Of a stretch of 64,000 bases of DNA, positions 1-8,013 are shown piece after piece; the first letter of the stretch is position 1; each line of letters begins with the position of its first letter. Location of the stretch: positions 434,001-498,000 of the forward strand of contig NZ_JACRYT010000001.1 in the NCBI RefSeq assembly GCF_014333425.1, read 5' to 3'. The notes under the pieces were generated by a model, which was given only the letters and a program-made list of their open reading frames with translations, was not told where the DNA came from and made no database searches. The translations under genes and the position numbers were made by a program. The stretch is from Zhenpiania hominis (GTDB taxonomy: Bacteria; Bacillota; Clostridia; Peptostreptococcales; Anaerovoracaceae).

Positions 1-1296
1 TACGCGATTATGGCGGGGCTGGAGCAGGTGATCAATTACCTGGACAATCTGGAGTTTTCCGAGGAAGATATCGCTTATTTAGAAAAAAAAGGAATCTTTC
101 GCGAAGAATTTCTGGATTATCTGAGAAATTTTCATTTTGTATGTGATGTCTGGGCGGTTCCGGAGGGAACTCCTATTTTTCCGGGAGAGCCAATTGTGAC
201 AGTACGGGGGCCGGTGATGCAAGCTCAATTTGTAGAGACCATGCTACTGCTTCAAATTAACCACCAGAGCCTGATCGCTACAAAAGCAAACCGGATTGTG
301 AGAGCGGCGGGAGGAAGGCCGGTTATGGAATTTGGAACTAGGCGAGCCCACGGTGCGTCAGCAGCTGTTTACGGCGCGCGGGCAGCGTATATTGGAGGCT
401 GTTCCGGCACGGCATGCGCAATTGCAGATCGGGATTACGGAGTGACTGCTCTGGGAACCATGGCTCACAGTTGGGTTCAGATGTATCCGAATGAATACGA
501 AGCTTTCCGCAAATATGCGGAAATTTATCCTGACGGCTGTACGCTGCTGGTAGATACCTACAATGTGCTGAAGTCTGGAGTCCCCGCGGCGATTCGGGTG
601 TTCGATGAACTACAGCCGAAAAGTAAAGGAATCCGTATTGACAGCGGAGATGTTGCCTATCTGACGAAAAAAGCCCGGAAAATGCTGGATGAGGCGGGAC
701 ATGAGGACTGCCAGATTGTGGTATCGAATTCGCTGGATGAATATATTATTCAGGATATTATTGTGGAAGGGGCATGTATTGACTCCTTCGGCGTAGGCGA
801 GCGCTTGATTACATCTAAATCAGAGCCAGTATTCGGCGGCGTGTACAAGCTGTCTGCGTTGGAAAAAGACGGGGAAATGATTCCCAAGATCAAGATCAGT
901 GAGAATATAGAAAAAATTACAAACCCGGGATTTAAAACCGTATACCGTCTGTTTGACCGCGATACGAATAAAGCCATCGCTGATGTAATTACGCTCGATG
1001 GAGAACCGGTGCCGGAAGGGGATGGATATGAGATTTTTGATCCAAGGGCTGTCTGGAAGAGAAAGAAATTATATAATTTTTATGCGAAAAATCTGAGAGA
1101 ACCGATCTTTGAAAAGGGAAAATGTGTCTATCAGATCCCTTCTATTGACGCGGTGAAAGAGCACTGTAAGGAGCAAATTTCAACGCTGTGGGAAGAAACG
1201 CTTCGATTTGAAAACCCTCAGACTTATTATGTGGATCTTTCTCCTGCGCTGTGGCAGATGAAAAATCAGCTGATCGAAGAGCACAATAAATTTTAA
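1..1296 (+). CDS. pncB: Nicotinate phosphoribosyltransferase (5' end outside window)
   Basis: This enzyme joins nicotinate to PRPP to make nicotinate mononucleotide, the entry step of the Preiss-Handler NAD salvage route in the cytoplasm. The reading frame is open to base 1, so the true start lies upstream; the first internal ATG is at base 10. Visible family hallmarks are FGTRRAHG, the GGCSGTA segment, the GTMAHSW segment carrying the conserved histidine, and the RIDSGD phosphoribosyl-binding motif. About 430 residues are present, against roughly 480 for the family, so about 50 N-terminal residues are missing. It converges with the aldolase gene, and a shared hairpin separates them. Family assignment is firm. 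Confidence 0.93.
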   Translation, partial: YAIMAGLEQVINYLDNLEFSEEDIAYLEKKGIFREEFLDYLRNFHFVCDVWAVPEGTPIFPGEPIVTVRGPVMQAQFVETMLLLQINHQSLIATKANRIVRAAGGRPVMEFGTRRAHGASAAVYGARAAYIGGCSGTACAIADRDYGVTALGTMAHSWVQMYPNEYEAFRKYAEIYPDGCTLLVDTYNVLKSGVPAAIRVFDELQPKSKGIRIDSGDVAYLTKKARKMLDEAGHEDCQIVVSNSLDEYIIQDIIVEGACIDSFGVGERLITSKSEPVFGGVYKLSALEKDGEMIPKIKISENIEKITNPGFKTVYRLFDRDTNKAIADVITLDGEPVPEGDGYEIFDPRAVWKRKKLYNFYAKNLREPIFEKGKCVYQIPSIDAVKEHCKEQISTLWEETLRFENPQTYYVDLSPALWQMKNQLIEEHNKF

Positions 1297-1310
1297 GTAA
1301 AAGCATATAG

Positions 1311-1340
1311 AAAAAGCGGGCCGGGAATTTCCCGGCCCGC
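1311..1340 (-). terminator. Bidirectional rho-independent terminator
   Basis: A 10-bp GC-rich stem (gcgggccggg / cccggcccgc) with an AATTT loop occupies 1316-1340 between two converging genes. On the minus strand it is followed by TTTTT, so it suits the aldolase gene best. The plus-strand side has only TATATTTAT. Confidence 0.85.
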
Positions 1341-1345
1341 TATAT

Positions 1346-2275
1346 TTATCTAATGTTAGATGCGTTCAGCACATTCTTGATTTTATGCTGAACCATGCGT
1401 TTAATTGCGTCTCTGGCAGGTCCCAGATACTTTCTTGGATCAAAATCCTCAGGGTGTTCTATAAGATGCTTGCGGACTTCCGCAGTCATAGCAAGCCGCA
1501 GATCGGTATCAATATTAACTTTACAGATTCCGTGCTTTGTCGCCTCTTTAATCATATCTTCCGGGACACCTTGAGCTCCGGGAATATTTCCGCCATATTC
1601 ATTGCACTTCTGCACAAATTCCGGAAGAACCGTGGACGCTCCGTGAAGAACCAGCGGTGTGTCCGGAATCAACTGGTGGATTTTCTGTAAACGTTCAAAA
1701 TCCAGATAAGGTTCACCTTTGAATTTGTAAGCGCCATGACTGGTTCCGATAGCAACTGCCAGTGAGTCAACGCCTGTTTTCTCCACAAATTCCGCGGCTT
1801 CCTCTGGAACTGTGAAGGTCGCGGAGCGGGCGTCTACCTTGATATTATCTTCTACACCGGCCAGCTTCCCAAGCTCTGCTTCAACAACAACTCCCTTACT
1901 GTGAGCATAGTCGACAACTTCCTTAGTGAGACGGATGTTCTCCTCGAATGGGTGTTTGGATCCGTCAATCATGACGGATGTGAATCCATCATCGACACAT
2001 TTTTTACAGATATCAAAATCTTCACCATGATCCAGATGCAGCGCAATATCGAGGCCCGTATCAAGAATAGCAGCCTCTACAAGCTTAAGCAGGTAGGCAG
2101 GTTTGGCATATTTTCTGGCGCCCGCGGAAACCTGAAGAATCAGAGATGTATTTTCCTCTTTCGCCGCATCGACAATTCCCTGTATGATCTCCATGTTGTT
2201 CACATTGAACGCACCAATCGCGTAATCGTTTTTCAACGCTTTTGCGAACATTTCTTTGGTAGTGATTAAAGACAT
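1346..2275 (-). CDS. fba: Class II fructose-bisphosphate aldolase
   Basis: This zinc-dependent aldolase cleaves fructose-1,6-bisphosphate to dihydroxyacetone phosphate and glyceraldehyde 3-phosphate in glycolysis. The 309-aa protein has the class II signature: GAFNVNN near the N-terminus, LHLDHG with a zinc-ligand histidine, the AELG glutamate, GTSHGAYK, VLHGAS, and the phosphate-binding NIDTD segment. Length is normal for the family. The start is supported by an AGGAGG ribosome-binding site just upstream (minus strand, around 2280-2288). It is a single-gene unit with its own promoter and terminator. Confidence 0.95.
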   Translation of the reverse strand: MSLITTKEMFAKALKNDYAIGAFNVNNMEIIQGIVDAAKEENTSLILQVSAGARKYAKPAYLLKLVEAAILDTGLDIALHLDHGEDFDICKKCVDDGFTSVMIDGSKHPFEENIRLTKEVVDYAHSKGVVVEAELGKLAGVEDNIKVDARSATFTVPEEAAEFVEKTGVDSLAVAIGTSHGAYKFKGEPYLDFERLQKIHQLIPDTPLVLHGASTVLPEFVQKCNEYGGNIPGAQGVPEDMIKEATKHGICKVNIDTDLRLAMTAEVRKHLIEHPEDFDPRKYLGPARDAIKRMVQHKIKNVLNASNIR

Positions 2276-2324
2276 TTTGTTCCTCCTGATATTTGATAAT
2301 GGTACAAAGACTATACTACATTCT

Positions 2325-2330
2325 ATTATA
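2325..2330 (-). promoter_or_regulatory. -10 box of the aldolase gene
   Basis: TATAAT on the minus strand lies about 50 nt upstream of the fba start. The -35 region is poorly matched, so only the -10 is called. Confidence 0.4.
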
Positions 2331-2367
2331 CACGGATTAACAGAAAAAACCTACCAAATTTCTTCTT

Positions 2368-2763
2368 TTATTTGGAATTTTGATTCCCGCTCAGCATGGA
2401 AATCAGCGGCCCTAGAGTCTGCATGGCGCTCTGCAGATCAATATTTGGCAGTTGAGGAGCGGATGCAGAAGGTTCCGGCGGCAGAGGAGATGCTTCGTCT
2501 TCAGGGAAAGAAGCTGGTGTAGGGGCAGGCGCGGGAATATGCGCTGACGAAGGAACCTGCCGGGGGACGGAGCCTGTGAAAACGGGTCCAGACAGATTCG
2601 TGCCGATATGACTGAGCTCGCTTACTTTTTCCAAAGTGTTTACAGCACCATGGAGCTGGGAAAGCAGCGTATCCATATTCAGAGAGACATTTCCATGAGA
2701 CGGGCCGGGCATCCGTCGGCCTCCGGCTGCCGCCGCAAGAAGTAATAATGCCAAAGGATTCAT
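2368..2763 (-). CDS. Hypothetical protein with hydrophobic N-terminus and Pro/Ala-rich linker
   Basis: I do not recognise this 131-aa protein. I place the start at 2763 (MNPLALLLL) because a GGAGG site lies 8-9 nt upstream; a longer frame up to 2853 lacks such a site. The first ~15 residues are hydrophobic and alanine-rich, residues ~30-60 could be helical, and then a Pro/Ser/Ala-rich stretch (about 75-105) leads to a short hydrophobic C-terminus. It is divergent from the 84-aa gene at 2879, with about 115 bp between them that should hold both promoters. Confidence 0.6.
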   Translation of the reverse strand: MNPLALLLLAAAAGGRRMPGPSHGNVSLNMDTLLSQLHGAVNTLEKVSELSHIGTNLSGPVFTGSVPRQVPSSAHIPAPAPTPASFPEDEASPLPPEPSASAPQLPNIDLQSAMQTLGPLISMLSGNQNSK

Positions 2764-2878
2764 ATATGTAACCTCCATATTCATATGATTTACTATCATA
2801 TGAAAAATATAATGTCTTTGTGCAGTGGTACCGCATATATATAGTGTGAGCATATTGAAGAAAACAGGAGGTTAAAAG

Positions 2879-3133
2879 ATGGATAATAGAATGATTATGG
2901 AACTGGCGAAGCAGTTGGGGTTGCCGGAAGAAACAGCAGAAGCGAAAGCCAAGGAATATATAGGGAAAAGCGATGAGGAAATCCTTCGTGAAATTAAAAG
3001 GATAAAAACGATTTTAAAGAAAGATAAAAAAGCATATCAAAAACAGATGCAGACAATTCGAGCGTTGGCAGGGACCATGAGCGGACCGCAGAAAGCGCGC
3101 CTGGAAAAAATAATTGCTCTGCTGGAGTCTTAA
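2879..3133 (+). CDS. Small helical hypothetical protein
   Basis: This 84-aa, lysine/glutamate-rich, probably all-helical cytoplasmic protein is preceded by an AGGAGG site at about 2867. No catalytic motif is visible and I do not recognise the family. It is divergent from the 131-aa hypothetical and converges with the membrane-anchored protein at 3151-3474. The good ribosome-binding site and the codon pattern support a real gene. Confidence 0.65.
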   Translation: MDNRMIMELAKQLGLPEETAEAKAKEYIGKSDEEILREIKRIKTILKKDKKAYQKQMQTIRALAGTMSGPQKARLEKIIALLES

Positions 3134-3150
3134 TTACAGGGGGTAGGATA

Positions 3151-3474
3151 CTATTGAGCTGCTGATGTCGGTGATGTCGCCGCAGACGTTGGGGCAGTAG
3201 TTGTCTGTGTGGCCGCCGATGAAGACGGAGATGTTGTTCCAGAGGAAGCAGCTGCTGCCGCACTCGTTCCTGACGCGGAGGACTGGGAAGAAGCCGGAGC
3301 AGAAGTGGTGGTCTGCTGGGTAGTCTGCTGCGCCGCTGTGGATTGAAGCAGGGTATCCGGATAGGACATAATGTCCCCGATACGCAGGTAGATAATGAAA
3401 GCTGCCGCCGCTAAAATGAGAAATGCAACAATGATGTCGTTTTTATCATAAAAAAAGTCCTTGATTCGGTTCAT
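3151..3474 (-). CDS. Membrane-anchored Ser/Thr/Ala-rich small protein
   Basis: This 107-aa protein has a charged start (MNRIKDFFYDKND), one transmembrane helix at about residues 14-31, and then about 65 residues made almost wholly of Ser, Thr, Ala, Gln and Pro. That composition suggests a flexible extracytoplasmic tail, possibly a wall-spanning linker. The start is supported by AAGGAG about 8 nt upstream on the minus strand. Function is unknown. Confidence 0.6.
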   Translation of the reverse strand: MNRIKDFFYDKNDIIVAFLILAAAAFIIYLRIGDIMSYPDTLLQSTAAQQTTQQTTTSAPASSQSSASGTSAAAAASSGTTSPSSSAATQTTTAPTSAATSPTSAAQ

Positions 3475-3594
3475 ATTAAAATCTCCTTTTTAAATACCTC
3501 TTTTACTAGGGTATCATATTTCACATACTTTCACAAACTCAAATTTATGAAATTTTCTTCATAGATCATATATACTTTTATGCCGCACTTGTTG

Positions 3595-3600
3595 TATAAT
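3595..3600 (+). promoter_or_regulatory. -10 box abutting the RluA-type gene start
   Basis: TATAAT is followed 7 nt later by the ATG at 3608. Transcription would begin at or next to the start codon. The -35 region is weak. Confidence 0.4.
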
Positions 3601-3607
3601 AAATTTT

Positions 3608-4576
3608 ATGGTGAAATTAACGATCTCGAATAATGATAGTGAACAGCGGTTGGATCGCTTTCTGAAAAAGTATCTGAACCATGCGCCGCTGAGTTATATA
3701 TACAAGCTGATCCGCAAGGACGTAAAGGTAAATGGAAAGCGTGCCCGTATTGATACGATGCTGACAGAAGGGGATGAAATTGCTCTTTATATCAGCGAAG
3801 ATGAAATCCGGCAGCTTCGAAAAATCAAGGAAAAACCGGCGCCAAAGCGGCAGTTTGGCATTGCTTATGAAGACGAAAATCTGATCGCGGCAGAAAAGCC
3901 TTTTGGGCTTCTGACTCACGGTGACTCCAGAGAGAAGAAAAATACGCTGGCAAATCAAATCTGCGGTTATCTGCAGCAGAAAGGAGAGTACGATCCGGGG
4001 GAGGAAAAAGTTTTCGTCCCTTCACCTGCGAACCGACTGGATCGAAACACAACAGGATTGGTTCTTTTTGGGAAAAACCGGCAGACACTCCAAGCGCTCA
4101 ATCAGATGATCCGACAGCGCGGATTTGTGGGTAAGTTTTATCTTACGATTACAGCTGGAGAGATGAGAGAACCGATGGTTCTGACGGATCGAATGGAAAA
4201 GGAATCTGGAAATAACCGTATAAAGGTGTTGCCAAAAGATGGAGAGCGCGGAAAATTGATGGAGACCATTGTAAGGCCGCTGAAAACGGGAAAGGGATTT
4301 ACCCTTGCAGAGGTAGAGCTGATTACCGGCAGAACGCATCAAATCCGTGCTCATTTGAAAAAAGCGGGATTTCCAGTTATCGGAGATGGGAAATATGGGG
4401 ATCCGGCAGTAAATAGGAAGGTGAAAAAAACATTCCAGTTGACGACCCAGCTGCTGCATGCTTATAAAATACGGTTTGAGCGGACAGATCCGGCGCTGGA
4501 TTATCTGGAAGGGCGCGAGATCACAGCGAAGCTTCCGGGGTTCTTTGAGGGAATAAAAAAGGAACTTTTTGACTAG
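3608..4576 (+). CDS. RluA-family pseudouridine synthase
   Basis: This enzyme isomerises uridine to pseudouridine in rRNA or tRNA. The 322-aa protein begins with an S4 RNA-binding domain (about residues 1-65) and continues with the RluA catalytic domain. The catalytic aspartate lies in NRLDRNTTGL (around residue 145), and the late RTHQIRAHL motif is present. Which RNA it modifies (RluC- or RluD-like) cannot be told from sequence alone. No Shine-Dalgarno site precedes the ATG, and a perfect TATAAT ends 7 nt before it, so the mRNA may be leaderless or nearly so. Confidence 0.9.
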   Translation: MVKLTISNNDSEQRLDRFLKKYLNHAPLSYIYKLIRKDVKVNGKRARIDTMLTEGDEIALYISEDEIRQLRKIKEKPAPKRQFGIAYEDENLIAAEKPFGLLTHGDSREKKNTLANQICGYLQQKGEYDPGEEKVFVPSPANRLDRNTTGLVLFGKNRQTLQALNQMIRQRGFVGKFYLTITAGEMREPMVLTDRMEKESGNNRIKVLPKDGERGKLMETIVRPLKTGKGFTLAEVELITGRTHQIRAHLKKAGFPVIGDGKYGDPAVNRKVKKTFQLTTQLLHAYKIRFERTDPALDYLEGREITAKLPGFFEGIKKELFD

Positions 4577-4613
4577 GATAGGAACAGGGTAACATTAGAC
4601 AAAGGAGCAGGAT

Positions 4614-5159
4614 ATGTCACAGAAAAGCAAGTATCAATCAGAGGCTTCATGGAGACTCAGATATAGGCCGTATATTGTCGCGGCAGTTCTTGCCTTTGTG
4701 CTGACCATGCTGGTCGCTCCTGAAGTCAATGAGGGTGATGGGATGGAGCCGGCCTTGAAAGGCGGACAAGTACTGGTGGTTACGAAAAAATCTTACTCTG
4801 CCAACCGGGGCGCTCCGAAACTGGGTCAGATCGTGATTTTGGAAAAGACCCTGGCTCCGGAAGTTTATGGGGATAATATTATTAGCCGGGTTGTGGGTTT
4901 GCCCGGTGATGAAATTGAAATAAAAAACGGAAAGGTATATCGGAACGGGAAAGAGTACATAACTGAAGGCGGTATTTCCGGGGCAGAAGGCAGTCTAAGC
5001 GTGAAAGTAAGCAAAGATGACGTGTTCCTCTTGTCGGATAATCGGCGCTCGACGATGGACAGCCGCAATAAAAAGTTGGGTACCGTTGACATGCGGGAGA
5101 TCAAGGGAAATGTCAAGTTTATCATCTGGCCGTTATCTGATTTGGGAGGAGTACAATAA
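4614..5159 (+). CDS. Signal peptidase I paralog lacking the catalytic dyad
   Basis: This 181-aa protein has the fold signature of S26 type I signal peptidases: an N-terminal membrane helix (about residues 19-36), the box B position (VNEGDGMEPAL), box D (ISRVVGLPGD) and box E (LSDNRRSTMDSR). The catalytic serine of box B (SMxPTL in active enzymes) is Gly43, and the general-base lysine of box D is Ser91, so it should not cleave peptides by the standard mechanism. It has a good AAAGGAG site and overlaps the start of the next, intact paralog by 1 nt, which implies translational coupling. A regulatory or scaffold role for the active paralogs is possible but is inference. Confidence 0.85.
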   Translation: MSQKSKYQSEASWRLRYRPYIVAAVLAFVLTMLVAPEVNEGDGMEPALKGGQVLVVTKKSYSANRGAPKLGQIVILEKTLAPEVYGDNIISRVVGLPGDEIEIKNGKVYRNGKEYITEGGISGAEGSLSVKVSKDDVFLLSDNRRSTMDSRNKKLGTVDMREIKGNVKFIIWPLSDLGGVQ

Positions 5160-5671
5160 TGAAAGGACTAATAAGGGATATTTTGATAGCGGTTGTGATT
5201 GTAGTGGCAATTACAATGGTTATTAAGCCGACGATCGTAAAGGAAAGTTCCATGCAGCCAACGCTGTATGAAAATAATTATCTGCTGCTGAACAAGCAGG
5301 CCTATCGATTTGGGGAAGAGAAAAGAGGCGATATTATTGTGTTTGAATCGTCTTTGGAAGATGATAACGGAGGCACAAAGCTTTTGATCAAGAGAATTAT
5401 TGGCCTTCCGGGGGATACGATTACGATTGAAAACGGAAAGGTCATTCTCAACGGAGTTGAGCTGCAGGAGGATTATACTCTGGAAGATGAAACTCCCGGT
5501 TATTTGGTAGATTTTGAAGTTCCGGAAGGACAGTTTTTCGTTATGGGAGATAACCGCAGGGTCAGCATTGACAGTCGTTCGGAAGAAGTAGGTTGCGTGG
5601 ATGAAGAACAGATTGTGGGAAAAGCCTTTGTAAGATTATATCCGTTCAGTGAGATCGGCGGGCTGTATTGA
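5159..5671 (+). CDS. lepB: Signal peptidase I
   Basis: This membrane-bound serine protease removes signal peptides from exported proteins. The 170-aa protein has one N-terminal transmembrane helix (about residues 5-22), catalytic Ser31 in SSMQPTL, catalytic Lys78 in IKRIIGLPGD, and box E GDNRRVSIDSR. Length matches the short Gram-positive Sip type. Its ATG overlaps the stop of the upstream inactive paralog (AATAATG). Confidence 0.93.
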   Translation: MKGLIRDILIAVVIVVAITMVIKPTIVKESSMQPTLYENNYLLLNKQAYRFGEEKRGDIIVFESSLEDDNGGTKLLIKRIIGLPGDTITIENGKVILNGVELQEDYTLEDETPGYLVDFEVPEGQFFVMGDNRRVSIDSRSEEVGCVDEEQIVGKAFVRLYPFSEIGGLY

Positions 5672-5795
5672 GGCTAAACTCACATATGAGATTATGGATA
5701 CATAGCATTGAAATGTTCAATAAAATAGGATGATTTTGACCTGTGGGAAACCCTGCTTTTGTACATAAAATTAAAATGAAGGAAGATGATATGTA

Positions 5796-6293
5796 ATGAA
5801 AAGCAGGAAAAAAAGGGGAATTGCGTTGACGAGCGCCGCGGTTCTGGGAATCCTTTTCGCCTTCGCGGGAACATGTTCGTTTTCAATATGGAAAGCACAG
5901 GGAGATTCCATGGCGCCGGCGATTCAAAAGGGAGAGCGTGTATGGATCAATAAACTCGCCTATTTATTTGGTAAACCCCAACAGGGAGAACTGGTTGCTT
6001 TCCATTGTGACGTTTACAGCGAAGACGGGGAAGGCAGTACGCTGATTAAGCGGGTGGCGGCGACAGAAGGCGATTCTGTAGAGATTAAGGACGGGACGTT
6101 TTATGTAAACGGCCGCGTTTATAATGAATTCGCAGCGGAGCTTGTTTATATGGAACCCATGGAAGAAGTTACAGTAAAAGAAGGCGAGGTTTTTGTTTTA
6201 AGCGATGACCGCAGCGCGGCTCTGGACAGCCGGGACAGTGCGGTGGGAACGCTGAAAATTTCGGAACTGACCGGAAAGGTTTGTTTTAAATAA
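5796..6293 (+). CDS. Signal peptidase I, third paralog
   Basis: This 165-aa S26 protease has a membrane helix at about residues 8-30, Ser38 in GDSMAPAI and Lys85 in [10 protein letters not shown]; the box E region reads [14 protein letters not shown]. The dyad is intact, but box D lacks the usual GLPGD and box E has DDR for DNR, so it is more divergent than the second copy. It lies 124 nt after that gene with its own AAGGAAG site and ends 10 nt before smpB. Substrate preference may differ between the copies (inference). Confidence 0.85.
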   Translation: MKSRKKRGIALTSAAVLGILFAFAGTCSFSIWKAQGDSMAPAIQKGERVWINKLAYLFGKPQQGELVAFHCDVYSEDGEGSTLIKRVAATEGDSVEIKDGTFYVNGRVYNEFAAELVYMEPMEEVTVKEGEVFVLSDDRSAALDSRDSAVGTLKISELTGKVCFK

Positions 6294-6303
6294 GGTATGG
6301 ATA

Positions 6304-6756
6304 ATGAGTGGGATTAAGGTAGTTGCCAATAATAAAAAGGCAAGGCACGATTATTTTATAGAAGATACTTATGAGACGGGAATTGTCCTGACCGGGACGG
6401 AGATTAAGTCCATCCGGCAGGGCAAGGTCAATATAAAAGAAAGCTACGCGAAAATTGAAAACGGGGAGATGATTTTGTACGGAATGCATATCAGCCCGTA
6501 CGAGCATGGAAACCGTTTTAATGTGGATCCTCTGCGGCCGAGAAAGCTGCTGCTGCACAAGCGGGAAATTCAGAAACTGATCGGGTATACGACTTTAAAA
6601 GGTTTGACACTGGTGCCCCTGAGGATGTATATTAATGAAAAAGGCAGGGCGAAATTGGAACTGGCGGTGGCGCGCGGCAAAAAGGATTACGATAAGAGAA
6701 ACACAATCGCGAAGAGAGACGCGGACAGAAGGATGCAGCAGGCCATGCGGAAGTAA
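6304..6756 (+). CDS. smpB: SsrA-binding protein SmpB
   Basis: SmpB binds tmRNA and delivers it to stalled ribosomes for trans-translation. The 150-aa protein has the family hallmarks: [11 protein letters not shown] at the start, [13 protein letters not shown], the HISPYEHGN segment, and the basic C-terminal tail ([18 protein letters not shown]) that enters the decoding site. It sits about 380 bp upstream of ssrA, the RNA it serves. Only a weak ribosome-binding site is visible. Confidence 0.97.
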   Translation: MSGIKVVANNKKARHDYFIEDTYETGIVLTGTEIKSIRQGKVNIKESYAKIENGEMILYGMHISPYEHGNRFNVDPLRPRKLLLHKREIQKLIGYTTLKGLTLVPLRMYINEKGRAKLELAVARGKKDYDKRNTIAKRDADRRMQQAMRK

Positions 6757-6765
6757 GGAGGAACG

Positions 6766-7056
6766 ATGATGCAGGATTTCTTTAACAAGGCGGGAAAAGT
6801 CGCCAAAGATACGGCAAGCAGAGCCGCGGATAAAGCGGGAGATATGGTTGAAATCGGCAAACTGAAGGCGAAAATCAGCGCCGCGAAATCAGATGTTTCT
6901 GCGAAAAAGAAGAAGATCGGGGAGTATTATTTTGAACAGTATATGGGCGGCGCCGCGGTAGACGGGGCAGTAGGTTCCATGTGCGAGGAGATCAAAGGAA
7001 AGCTGGAAGAAATTGAGGAACTGGAGAAAAAAATTCAGGAAGTAAAAGAAGACTAG
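6766..7056 (+). CDS. Small coiled-coil protein of unknown function
   Basis: This 96-aa protein starts 9 nt after smpB behind a GGAGGA site, so it is probably co-transcribed with it. It is mostly helical: an Ala/Lys-rich amphipathic stretch (residues ~6-45), then a short segment with Tyr, Gly and Cys, then a Glu/Lys coiled coil at the C-terminus. No motif is recognised. Its position between smpB and ssrA may simply be genomic order. Confidence 0.65.
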   Translation: MMQDFFNKAGKVAKDTASRAADKAGDMVEIGKLKAKISAAKSDVSAKKKKIGEYYFEQYMGGAAVDGAVGSMCEEIKGKLEEIEELEKKIQEVKED

Positions 7057-7084
7057 TTTCAAATCCGGAATTTTGTGGTATAAT
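7057..7084 (+). promoter_or_regulatory. Putative ssrA promoter
   Basis: TATAAT at 7079-7084 is 52 nt upstream of the mature tmRNA 5' end. The best -35 candidate (TTTCAA, 7057-7062) is weak. The transcript would carry a ~45-nt 5' leader removed by RNase P. Confidence 0.5.
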
Positions 7085-7136
7085 AAATCAGCAGATGAAA
7101 AAAGCCTTTTCCGGCGGAAATCATATTGCTTTATAT

Positions 7137-7512
7137 GGGGATGTCTTTGGTTTCGACGGGGGTGTGGAAACCGGAGAAGCGAGCCGCAGTTTGTCCGGTC
7201 TGCGTTAAAAAGGACACGTTAAATATAAACGCTAAAAAGAATAACAATTTTGCACCGATGGCTATGGTTGCGTAAGGCGGTCATAAGCTGTGCATGTCGG
7301 CTCCGGCTCACCTGTAGGCCGGATGTCCGGCAACGACTATACAGGAAAACTCTATGTGAATTCCTGGCAGCATAGGGGAATAACAGGATAGCCGACGAAA
7401 AAGCCTGCTTTTGGGCGTTTTCAGAAGCGAAACTCTAAAACAAAAGCTGCGCTCGGAGAAACTCTTGTGGAAATGCTTTCGGACGCGAGTTCGATTCTCG
7501 CCATCTCCACCA
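7137..7512 (+). ncRNA. ssrA: tmRNA
   Basis: tmRNA rescues stalled ribosomes. The 5' end GGGGATG pairs with CATCTCC near the 3' end to form the acceptor stem, and the RNA ends in ACCA. The early part carries the conserved CTTTGGTTTCGACGGGGG segment. The tag frame begins at GCT 7231 and runs to TAA 7273-7275, encoding AKKNNNFAPMAMVA, a hydrophobic-ended degradation tag. The T-arm (GAGTTCGATTCTC) is intact. The 3' end is the attachment site of the large element that follows, and integration has kept the CCA-bearing end complete. Confidence 0.96.
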
Positions 7513-7514
7513 CT
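7502..7514 (+). repeat. attL core (ssrA 3' end)
   Basis: CATCTCCACCACT is identical to 48105-48117. One base before it differs (C here, T at the right copy), which helps define the crossover segment. Confidence 0.85.
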
Positions 7515-7517
7515 GAT

Positions 7518-7553
7518 CGGCTCGGGATGCTGACGCGTTCCGGGCTGTTTTAT
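7518..7553 (+). terminator. Element-borne terminator behind ssrA
   Basis: A 10-bp stem with some G-U pairs (cggctcggga / ttccgggctg) and a 10-nt loop is followed by TTTTATT. Because integration moved the native sequence away, this element sequence would now end ssrA transcription. Confidence 0.6.
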
Positions 7554-7767
7554 TGCAACGGAAGGCGCATGATTTCAATGGGTACAGCGTTTTTTGAAAC
7601 GTGATTTCAGGCCATTTACAGACGCATATAAACGGCAAAAAAACACAAAAAATAGGGGATTTTTGAGGAGAATAGGGGATGAATTGGGGACAAAAATGTG
7701 CGATTTCTTTGCACATTTGTCAAGCAACCTTCTTTCTGATACACTGCCAGCAAAGGAGGGAAGAACG
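7554..7767. repeat. Left-end non-coding region with repeated AATAGGGGA boxes
   Basis: No convincing gene is seen here. AATAGGGGA occurs at 7651-7659 and 7671-7679, and the variant AATTGGGGA at 7682-7690. The same pair of boxes recurs at the right end of the element (48020-48028 and 48032-48040). Repeated boxes near both ends are what integrase arm-type or excisionase sites look like. Confidence 0.5.
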
Positions 7768-7920
7768 ATGTTTGAAAAGAAAATTCGAATCTGTCTCAAC
7801 TCGGAAGAAATAAGAATTTTAACCAGAAGTCTCATTGACCTGAGAAATGATTTAATTCAACAGGGAAGATATACGGACGCAGTAGATGAGATCCTGCTGA
7901 AGCTGCTGAAAAAAGCATAG
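7768..7920 (+). CDS. Small conserved-type element protein (50 aa)
   Basis: The frame is open from 7594, but the AAAGGAGGG site at 7751-7759 decides for the ATG at 7768 (MFEKKIRICLNSEE). The 50-aa product looks like a small two-helix protein with a Leu/Ile pattern. Its position as the first gene at the element's left end, before the partition operon, suggests a regulatory or maintenance role. I do not recognise the family. Confidence 0.65.
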   Translation: MFEKKIRICLNSEEIRILTRSLIDLRNDLIQQGRYTDAVDEILLKLLKKA

Positions 7921-7959
7921 AATCCAGTACATACATATTAGTGAATATCTGTTTTACAT

Positions 7960-7988
7960 AGCCATCTCAATAAGGAGGTGGCTTTTTT
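7960..7988 (+). terminator. Hairpin and T-run before the par operon
   Basis: AGCCATCT / AGGTGGCT stem (7960-7967 and 7976-7983), then six T. It separates the 50-aa gene from the downstream operon; readthrough would make it an attenuator. Confidence 0.6.
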
Positions 7989-8013
7989 CATGCAGAATTT
8001 CAGGAGGTAGAAC

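Noticed and set aside
2256..2522. Plus-strand 88-codon frame overlapping the aldolase promoter
   Set aside because: It is antisense to the aldolase start and the 131-aa gene, with no ribosome-binding site.
7435..7835. Minus-strand open frames across the ssrA 3' end
   Set aside because: They overlap tmRNA and the attachment site, have no ribosome-binding site and resemble no protein family.
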